Positions 57,898-64,000 of a stretch of DNA of 64,000 nucleotides are shown in pieces. Made by a program: the position numbers and the translations under genes. Source of the DNA: Aliivibrio wodanis (GTDB lineage Bacteria; Pseudomonadota; Gammaproteobacteria; Enterobacterales; Vibrionaceae); NCBI GenBank assembly GCA_000953695.1, contig LN554847.1, forward strand, positions 62,001 to 126,000. Reading direction: 5' to 3'. The first letter of the stretch is position 1. Each line of letters starts with the position of its first letter. Under the pieces are notes generated by a model. It ran no database searches. It was not told the DNA's origin and worked only from the letters and a program-made list of their open reading frames with translations.

Positions 57898-59103
57898 CTA
57901 AACCTCCCCAGCTACCGCGCATTGGTCTTCAATCATTACCTTCTGCTTCTTCTCTAGCATCTCAAACACAATCAACAATACAGCAGCGATAACTGCACCA
58001 ACAAAGCATAAATACAGTGCGCTGTAGTAGTTGTATAACTCACCCACCACACCCACCATCACGCTTGATACCAAGACACTGATGTTCAACATGTTTGAAA
58101 AAAGGGTAGAGGCCGTGCCTAATCGGTCTTTCATCATATCTTGCAGTGCGACCATTCCTAACGTTGCACACACACCAATGAAGAATCCATTAAGTATTTG
58201 AGCAATCAGCATTCCAGTAAAGCTGGTGGTTGATAGCATAACAAGAAAGAACATGGCACCAGATATTACACCAAGTGTCATTACTCTGGTTGTACCCAAC
58301 TTTTCAGCCATTTTTCCTGCGCCAAGCATTATTGGGATCTCGCAAGCAGCCGCCATACCAAACATTAAGCCTAACCAACTGACATCGACTTGTAGCTCTT
58401 GTGAAAGATACAAAGGCATACTGGTGATATACAAGTTGTTGGCAGAGAAAGCACAAACAATGATAAAGCAATAAAATATAACCATGCGTCCTAACGGTTT
58501 ATTTTCAACAATTGCAGCGGTACGCTCTTCTTTGGTTACGACGTTATCAGGAATAAATTTAGCGATGATGAGTATTGCGATAGAGACAGTAATAGCAGAG
58601 ACCGCAAACGCTGCACTAAAGCCAAATTGTGCTTTAAGCATGAATGCCGCAGGTGGACCAAATACCCACGCAATGGCAAGGCCTGCACGCATCTTGGCTA
58701 AAAAACTGGTGCTGTTGGCAACGTGTCTGTCACCATATTCCCGACCTAGAGCAAACAGTTGACCAAAAGAAGCGCCACTGACGCTACCAAAGACCACGGC
58801 CATGGTAATCGCTAACCAATAATCACGAATAACGGTAAAACTGGCGACCAAAATTAAGTAACTTGCTAACGAGACAACCAGAATGGTTTTACGGTTCCAA
58901 TGCGTGTCTGAGCGTTTGGCAATAAATTGAGATACGATCACAGAGCTGCTGACAGCGAGCGTCATGTATAGGCTTAACATCATTGGTGATGCGCCCAACT
59001 CCTCTACAATAAATAAGCTTGATAGTGGGTAAAAAAACGCACTACAAAGGCCAGTAATAAAGGCGGTGAAAATAAACAAAAATGTCTTCTTGTTTTGAGG
59101 CAT
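57898..59103 (-). CDS. MFS sugar efflux transporter (SetA/B-like)
   Basis: 401 residues, 12 hydrophobic segments. SetA-type features: TGLCSAFFYPLSSLFIVEEL, SRDD-like loop SDTHWNRKTIL, GASFGQLFALGREY, FGMAAACEIPIMLGAGKMAE. Related proteins export sugars or glycosides. It is divergent from the AraC regulator at 59294, its likely controller. Confidence 0.82.
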   Translation of the reverse strand: MPQNKKTFLFIFTAFITGLCSAFFYPLSSLFIVEELGASPMMLSLYMTLAVSSSVIVSQFIAKRSDTHWNRKTILVVSLASYLILVASFTVIRDYWLAITMAVVFGSVSGASFGQLFALGREYGDRHVANSTSFLAKMRAGLAIAWVFGPPAAFMLKAQFGFSAAFAVSAITVSIAILIIAKFIPDNVVTKEERTAAIVENKPLGRMVIFYCFIIVCAFSANNLYITSMPLYLSQELQVDVSWLGLMFGMAAACEIPIMLGAGKMAEKLGTTRVMTLGVISGAMFFLVMLSTTSFTGMLIAQILNGFFIGVCATLGMVALQDMMKDRLGTASTLFSNMLNISVLVSSVMVGVVGELYNYYSALYLCFVGAVIAAVLLIVFEMLEKKQKVMIEDQCAVAGEV

Positions 59104-59293
59104 AGTGAAACTCCAGTGTACGAAATAGGGGTTGGTTAGAACGTTTTATTTATGGGTAGTCTACTCAATGATCGAGGAGGTAATTGATGTTATTCGAGCT
59201 ACCTCTAATACTATTCATTCATTTTATAGGGTCTCTTTGACAGGCAAGACTCATCGCGATAGCCTGATATCTTATCCATATTCAGGAGTGGCA

Positions 59294-60184
59294 ATGAAAC
59301 CGTTTAAAGAGCATATCCAAGATCAGCCCAGTTTTGATTGGTTATTTAGGGAGTTTCATTGCAGTGTTAAAGAGAGTGAATTTACCTGCTCTTGGCATTA
59401 TCATTCTGAATATGAATTGGTGTTGTATCTTGATCCTGAAGAAGAATTTCAAGGTAATTACTTTGCTGGAGATTCCATTGGGGAGATTAATCACAATACC
59501 CTGTTACTTTACGGTCCAGGATTACCGCACATGGTGGCTGGGCGAAGTATAAAGTCAGAGCGTTTGAACAATCACCATACCGTTATCGTGTGGTTTGCAC
59601 ATCATTGGGTAGAGCGTTTACAGGCGGTGTTGCCAGAGGCGAGAAACATTAAACGATTGTTGGATAACTCGGCATATGGTCTTTCTTTTAGCTTAGATCT
59701 TGCGAAAAAAATATCTAGATTGCTTAGTGAAATAAAAGGATTAGATCGCCACTATCAAGCGATAAAAATTATCGAAGTGTTGATCTGTCTTTCAGATGAT
59801 ATTGCGGCAAAAAAGTTATCAACTACTCCTTATCGTATTAAGCAGGTATCAGAAGATTCAGAAGTAAATCAACGTATTGAGCGAGCGTCTCGCTATATCG
59901 AAAATCATCATGGCGATGGAATTAAAATTGCTGATCTGTGCAAGAAATTACACATGAGTGAGAGCTCGGCTTATCGAATGTTTGAGAAGCATTATGGAAT
60001 GAGTTTTTCTGATCATCTAAAGCAATATCGTATTGGTAAATCGTGTGAGCTGTTAGCGAGTACTAACTTACCTGTCGCTCTAGTGGCAGAAAAAACGGGA
60101 TTTAAAAATATTTCGAACTTTAATCGTCAATTCAAAGAGTTAAAAAATATGACGCCGACAGAGTTTCGACGTCGATTTAATTAG
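59294..60184 (+). CDS. AraC-family regulator
   Basis: About 296 residues: N-terminal cupin-like sensing part (CSWHYHSEYELVLYLDPEE, LLLYGPGLPHMV) and a C-terminal pair of helix-turn-helix motifs (IKIADLCKKLHMSESSAYRM, GFKNISNFNRQFKELKNMTP). I chose the ATG at 59294 (MKPFKEH) because AGGAG precedes it by 6 nt; the longer frame to 59132 has no family similarity. The neighbouring SetA-like exporter suggests a sugar effector. Confidence 0.87.
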   Translation: MKPFKEHIQDQPSFDWLFREFHCSVKESEFTCSWHYHSEYELVLYLDPEEEFQGNYFAGDSIGEINHNTLLLYGPGLPHMVAGRSIKSERLNNHHTVIVWFAHHWVERLQAVLPEARNIKRLLDNSAYGLSFSLDLAKKISRLLSEIKGLDRHYQAIKIIEVLICLSDDIAAKKLSTTPYRIKQVSEDSEVNQRIERASRYIENHHGDGIKIADLCKKLHMSESSAYRMFEKHYGMSFSDHLKQYRIGKSCELLASTNLPVALVAEKTGFKNISNFNRQFKELKNMTPTEFRRRFN

Positions 60185-60227
60185 TGTTGATATTACCAGT
60201 AAGCCGTTATATTAGTTTCTGAAATTA

Positions 60228-61433
60228 TCAATTATAGGCTCTGGCTACGCGACCATTACTGTTTAGTATGTAGCTCCCAATATAAGCTGGGATAAAAACA
60301 GATTGTCCTTTAGCCAATGCCATTTTTTCCCTATTTTGGCTGTGTAATTCTAAATCACAGTCTATAGCCATTAGTATTTCAGCGCCGTGGGTTCCGACTT
60401 GGGTTTCTTTTGGTGAATGAATAATAGCGAAATTAAAGTCATCAACTGGAATGTTGTAGTTATCGTGTAGGTTATCTTTCTGTGGTGATAAAATCAGTTC
60501 ATCAAAGGCAATTGGCACAAAATTAGTACATTCGATAAGCTCATTAACATCAATATGTTTTGGCGTTAAGCCTGCACGCAGTACATTATCAGAATTCGCC
60601 ATTATCTCTAATCCCGTCCCTTTTATATAAGCGTGTGGTGTATTCGCACTTAAATACATGGCCTCGCCTGATTGTAAGGTGATTACATTAAGAAGTAGCG
60701 GTGAAAAAAGTCCAACATCATAAGGATATTGATGGTTTAGCTCTGTGATTAAGGCAAACTCAGCTTGCTCTTGATGAGTTTTAGAATAGCTCAATAGCTG
60801 GTCTAGAGCATTGTGTTTTCTCTGTTCACTTAGCGTTAATAATCCATTAAAAAATGCCTTTAATCCTTGCGGTGTAAGTGCGTGACTAAAATCATCCACT
60901 AGATCTGCTAACTCAACAATATGTAAGTCAGTGAAGAATTCCATAATCTCATCGTATGCACGAAACCCATTCATTGCTTGATAGTTAGTGAGTGCGTAAA
61001 CCAATTCCGGTTTATGATTATCATCTTTATAGTTTCGATGATCGGCAGTGAGCGGGATCCCTGCTTGTTCTTCTTGTTCGAACCCCTTCTTTGCTTGGCT
61101 CCTGCTTGGATGAACTTGAATTGATAACGCTTTATCTGCCGCTAGAATTTTAAATAAAAAAGGTAGGTCACCAAATTTTTGGGCAATATCAGAAGATAGA
61201 TAAGCCGATTTATTGGAATTGATTAGCTCTGATAAAGGTATTGGGTGCTGATCAAATGTCACCATTGAACAACCTTGAGGGTGAGTTCCCATCCATACTT
61301 CAGCTTGTGGCTGCTGTGATTCATTTTCAAAACCAAATAGCTCATGAATAGAAGATGTACTTCCCCATGCATAGTTTTGAATTTTGTTTTCCATCGGGAA
61401 GAAGGAATGAAGTGATAAATGGTTTGATGACAT
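60228..61433 (-). CDS. manA: Mannose-6-phosphate isomerase, class I
   Basis: 401 residues, cytosolic zinc enzyme interconverting mannose-6-phosphate and fructose-6-phosphate. Metal ligands and signatures are visible: KIQNYAWGSTSSIHELF, SIQVHPSRSQAKKGFEQ (Gln and His ligands), DNHKPELVYALT (Glu) and NTPHAYIKGTGLEIMANSDN (His). It lies downstream of the uhpC remnant in the same direction. Confidence 0.93.
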   Translation of the reverse strand: MSSNHLSLHSFFPMENKIQNYAWGSTSSIHELFGFENESQQPQAEVWMGTHPQGCSMVTFDQHPIPLSELINSNKSAYLSSDIAQKFGDLPFLFKILAADKALSIQVHPSRSQAKKGFEQEEQAGIPLTADHRNYKDDNHKPELVYALTNYQAMNGFRAYDEIMEFFTDLHIVELADLVDDFSHALTPQGLKAFFNGLLTLSEQRKHNALDQLLSYSKTHQEQAEFALITELNHQYPYDVGLFSPLLLNVITLQSGEAMYLSANTPHAYIKGTGLEIMANSDNVLRAGLTPKHIDVNELIECTNFVPIAFDELILSPQKDNLHDNYNIPVDDFNFAIIHSPKETQVGTHGAEILMAIDCDLELHSQNREKMALAKGQSVFIPAYIGSYILNSNGRVARAYN

Positions 61434-61662
61434 GAATTTTCCCGTAGTTGATTCTTCGAATTGGTTCGGAAGAAAGTGATTTCAGTGGTATTGGGTTAGC
61501 TGAAATACTAGAGAAAACAAAGAGCCTACACATGAGATAGGGTCTTAGAATTGTTAGGAAAAATTCTTAGAAATGGAGTGGAGATATAAAAAGCGTGAAA
61601 AGAGTCACATTGCTGATGTGATGTAGAATTAAGAGCGTAATGTCTTATGTCATTCTTATTGT

Positions 61663-61707
61663 CCAACTTGAGTAAATCGCAAGTTTGTAACGATATACTC
61701 AAGTTGG
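61663..61707. terminator. Hairpin downstream of uhpC
   Basis: CCAACTTGAGTA (61663-61674) pairs perfectly with TACTCAAGTTGG (61696-61707) around a 21-nt loop. T tracts are weak, so terminator function is only possible. Confidence 0.45.
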
Positions 61708-61726
61708 TGTAATTGTGATGGAGTGT

Positions 61727-62528
61727 TTATAAATGAGGTTTTGTATCCATTGTTTTCTGGGGCGATTGAGCTTGTAAAAAGGGTAAAAGAAGGAGTCCTA
61801 TTACAGCTGCGCACGTCGAAATAGTAACGAAGAAGCCTGTCCAGCCATAGGTTTCTAAAATGAGAGCCAATGGATAACCAGATAATGCTGCCCCCATATA
61901 AGCAAATAGACCAACAAAACCAGTCGCTGCTCCTGCGGAATCTTTGTGCGAGCATTCTGCCGCCGCCATACCAATTAACATTTGAGGTCCAAAGACAAAA
62001 AAGCCTATACAGAAAAGTCCGGCGGCTTGAAAAACAAAGTTAGTCAACGGCATTAACCACAACGCAGACACCGATAAGAAGATCCCAATTGCAAACAAGA
62101 TATTCATTGGTCCACGGTTGCCTGCAAATAACTTGTCAGAACCCCAACCTGCAACGAGCGATCCAATAAACCCACCGATTTCAAATAGGGATAATGCAGC
62201 GTTAGCATTGATTAAACTGTAGTTATGCTCTTCGGTTAGATATAAATTCCCCCAATCATTAACAGCGGTTCTCACGATATAAACCAACACATAACTAAAA
62301 GCGAGTAACCAAATATACTTATTACTAAATACATAGGTTTTCAATATTTCTCTATAGCTTAACCCTTGCCCATGATTTTCTTGGGCTAATTCTAAAGGAT
62401 CATTTCGCCACTTTCCTACGCTAGGTAATCCCATCGTTGTTGGTTTATCACGTAAACGCCAACACACGATTAACCCAATAATAATGAAGATACCTGTCAG
62501 ATATACAAAGATAACGGTGCGGAAAATC
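61727..62528 (-). pseudogene. uhpC: uhpC remnant truncated by an insertion sequence
   Basis: The 267 codons left correspond to the C-terminal part of UhpC, the membrane sensor for glucose-6-phosphate: CWRLRDKPTTMGLPSVGKW, YVLVYIVRTAVNDWGNLYL, FEIGGFIGSLVAGWGSDKLF, MLIGMAAAECSHK. The frame runs back to FRTVIFVYLTG and then hits a stop at the junction with the IS630 fragment near 62528. The N-terminal half and uhpAB are absent here. Confidence 0.85.
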
Positions 62529-62956
62529 TATCCTGTCTACGTCACATGGCTCTGAATATGCTTCGGGCTGAGCCAACGAAAGTAAGTATCGTCGGAAAAC
62601 AAAAGCGTTGTTTAATGAATGCATCAATGCTGGAAAGCGTGTTGATTGCGGGGTTGTCTAAAGAAAAAGTCACTACCGATACAGTAATCGATGCATTTGA
62701 GTACTTCTTCAACGCACGACAAAACAATAAGCCATGCTTTATTATCTTAGATAATGCCTCTTTTCATAGATCCACAAAATTTAAACAAAAAATACAGGAG
62801 TGGTTGATGAATGATGTGCTCGTTTGTTATTTACCACCGTACTCTCCAGAACTCAATATCATTGAGATATTGTGGAAGAAAGTAAAGCATGAATGGCTAC
62901 CATGTGAAGCGTTCAAACGTTTTAATACCTCAGTCTTAACATCAAAAATATATTGA
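62529..62956 (+). mobile_element. Fragment of an IS630-family transposase
   Basis: The plus-strand frame (ATG 62546 to 62956, 136 codons) has the second half of an IS630/Tc1 DDE domain: CFIILDNASFHRSTKF (second Asp) and LPPYSPELNIIEILWKKVKH (final Glu, the usual DxE-like motif). The N-terminal DNA-binding part and the first catalytic Asp are missing. The left end abuts uhpC; I could not define terminal repeats or a TA duplication. It is inactive. Confidence 0.8.
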
Positions 62957-63053
62957 ATAATTACGATAAGAGATCACAATAACTTTTGCATGACTACTTA
63001 GTAGGTAAATTTATAATGCTGGGCAGTTTTTTGCTTGATATTCTGTAGATTTA

Positions 63054-63081
63054 TAGTTTTGGGCAATAATTTGCCCAAACT
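63054..63081. other. Near-palindromic hairpin
   Basis: AGTTTTGGGCAA-TAA-TTTGCCCAAACT makes a nearly perfect 12-bp hairpin in the gap between the IS fragment and the next gene. Its role is unknown. Confidence 0.35.
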
Positions 63082-63235
63082 AAAATTAGTTTTAGTTAAA
63101 TGTAATATTTTAATTTGGAACGTTTATTGCAGTAAATTTATTGCTTATCAAACTTGATAGGGAGTATCGGGTTAATTAGATTATGTTTTCTAATTAAATT
63201 ACTTAATTATATTTTTGGTTTTAAGGGAGGTAGTA

Positions 63236-64000
63236 ATGTCAGTATTAATAAGAGTTGTAGCTCTTAATCTTTGGCTGTTTTGTTCTATAGGAAAAATCGC
63301 TGAAGCAAAGAGCTATGATCTAAATAATTTTTCATCAGTAGAGGCTTTTGAAAAAGGGAGAATCTTAAGAGCACAGTTTAAGAATATAGAAAGTCGTCGA
63401 TATCTTAAGTTCGCAGCCGATCAAGGAGATCCTAATGCCGAATATTTATATGCGATGGAGCTCATCTCATATAAAAGCACAATTAGAACCGCTTCAGAGA
63501 GTAAATATTATTTGATTCTCGCAGCTAGAAACGGAAGCCGTAAAGCTATGCAGTTTTTATACCAATATGCAAATTGGCTGAAGGAAGAGGAGCGGATTTT
63601 TTGGAAGAATAACTACTACAATGCTTTGATTAATTTAGGTAGAAGCCAACCTGCTCAAGCTTTTTATGATCTTAGTCAGTATCACAAAGGCAGTTATGAT
63701 GAACTTTCTCAATATTACCTTAGCCGTGCTGTTGTGTTTAATCATCCTAAAGCATTGATGGATGTAGCACATCAAATTGAAGTTGGTAAAGGTAACTTTG
63801 TGTCATCTGATGCTAGAGAAGCCCAAGTTAGACAGATTTACTTAAAAGCAGCAGAAACAGGGTATTTACCAGCTATATTAATTTATATCAAATGCTTAGA
63901 GGGCGATCAGATGTATGAAAAAGCATATGAATGGCGAATTAAGGCTATGGAAGCTGGTGATTTAATGTCTCTACCAATTCTGGCGTCAATACTCACTAAT
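63236..64000 (+). CDS. Exported Sel1/TPR-like repeat protein (partial)
   Basis: Read from ATG 63236 (SD GGGAGG) the frame is open to the window end (255 codons, no stop). It begins MSVLIRVVALNLWLFCSIGK, a signal-like hydrophobic start. Several helical pairs with Sel1 spacing follow: YLKFAADQGDPNAEYLYAME, YYLILAARNGSRKAMQFLYQ, YLKAAETGYLPAILIYIKCL. Such proteins mediate protein contacts; no specific role can be read. Confidence 0.65.
   Translation, partial: MSVLIRVVALNLWLFCSIGKIAEAKSYDLNNFSSVEAFEKGRILRAQFKNIESRRYLKFAADQGDPNAEYLYAMELISYKSTIRTASESKYYLILAARNGSRKAMQFLYQYANWLKEEERIFWKNNYYNALINLGRSQPAQAFYDLSQYHKGSYDELSQYYLSRAVVFNHPKALMDVAHQIEVGKGNFVSSDAREAQVRQIYLKAAETGYLPAILIYIKCLEGDQMYEKAYEWRIKAMEAGDLMSLPILASILTN

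Noticed and set aside
61342-61533. Minus-strand frame before manA
   Set aside because: Overlaps the manA start out of frame and has no ribosome binding site.

Overview
The window looks like a stretch of accessory-rich chromosome from a marine gammaproteobacterium of the Vibrionaceae, most likely an Aliivibrio-type genome. The reasons are the AT-rich, evenly biased codon use, recognisable enterobacterial/vibrio orthologues (mepA, ydhF, nemA, dsdCXA, ugpBAEC, manA, uhpC), intergenic elements ending in ATACCA-type inverted repeats, and the very high density of LysR regulators (nine intact plus one remnant). The species call is inference; no rRNA, tRNA, replication or phage structural genes were seen.

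Layout. 1-9.3 kb: an SMP-30/gluconolactonase (cut by the window edge) divergent from a LysR gene, a lipoprotein YgjK-like GH63 glucosidase, mepA, a POT-family peptide transporter and a CheX-like protein. 9.4-11.4 kb: a LysR gene divergent from a metallo-beta-lactamase-fold protein whose metal motif is degenerate. 11.5-14.7 kb: a probable orphan type VI secretion toxin (DUF4150 PAAR-like N-terminus, AHH nuclease C-terminus) with two tightly coupled downstream genes, at least one a likely immunity gene. 15-31 kb: a metabolic and regulatory patchwork: EAL phosphodiesterase, ydhF-like reductase, crotonase, GNAT, serine hydrolase, beta-barrel protein, MarR-methyltransferase operon, two old yellow enzymes and an EamA exporter, most next to a LysR gene. 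31-35 kb: a complete D-serine locus (dsdC, dsdX, dsdA). 35-36.9 kb: LysR/DoxX pair and the C-terminal stump of an alkyl sulfatase.

37-46.4 kb is a defence-like island: an orphan excisionase-type antitoxin with no toxin, a two-gene DRT type 1 anti-phage reverse transcriptase system (reverse transcriptase fused to nitrilase, plus a small membrane protein), a double CxxC acidic protein, a Fic protein whose catalytic histidine is replaced by glutamine and which sits behind two strong operators, a DUF5677-like protein and a CoiA-like zinc-ribbon protein. 47-51.5 kb is the glycerol-3-phosphate ABC transporter ugpBAEC; 51.5-54.6 kb a LysR gene divergent from an alkyl sulfatase; 54.6-56.6 kb a HxlR-controlled oxidoreductase/SnoaL pair flanked by two copies of the same terminator. 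56.7-57.8 kb holds duplicated ugpC 3' debris and an rpn nuclease gene broken by an 8-bp tandem repeat. 57.9-61.4 kb has an MFS sugar exporter divergent from an AraC regulator, then manA. 61.7-63 kb is a uhpC remnant cut by an IS630 fragment, and the window ends in a Sel1-like exported protein.

The genes form many small regulator-target pairs transcribed divergently. Repeated signs of rearrangement (LysR remnant, sulfatase stump, duplicated terminator and ugpC tail, truncated uhpC, broken rpn, toxin-less antitoxin) suggest a plastic region. The best candidates for closer study are the DRT1-type island, the histidine-less Fic protein, the 51-bp perfect palindrome at the marR start, and the 8-bp repeat in rpn.
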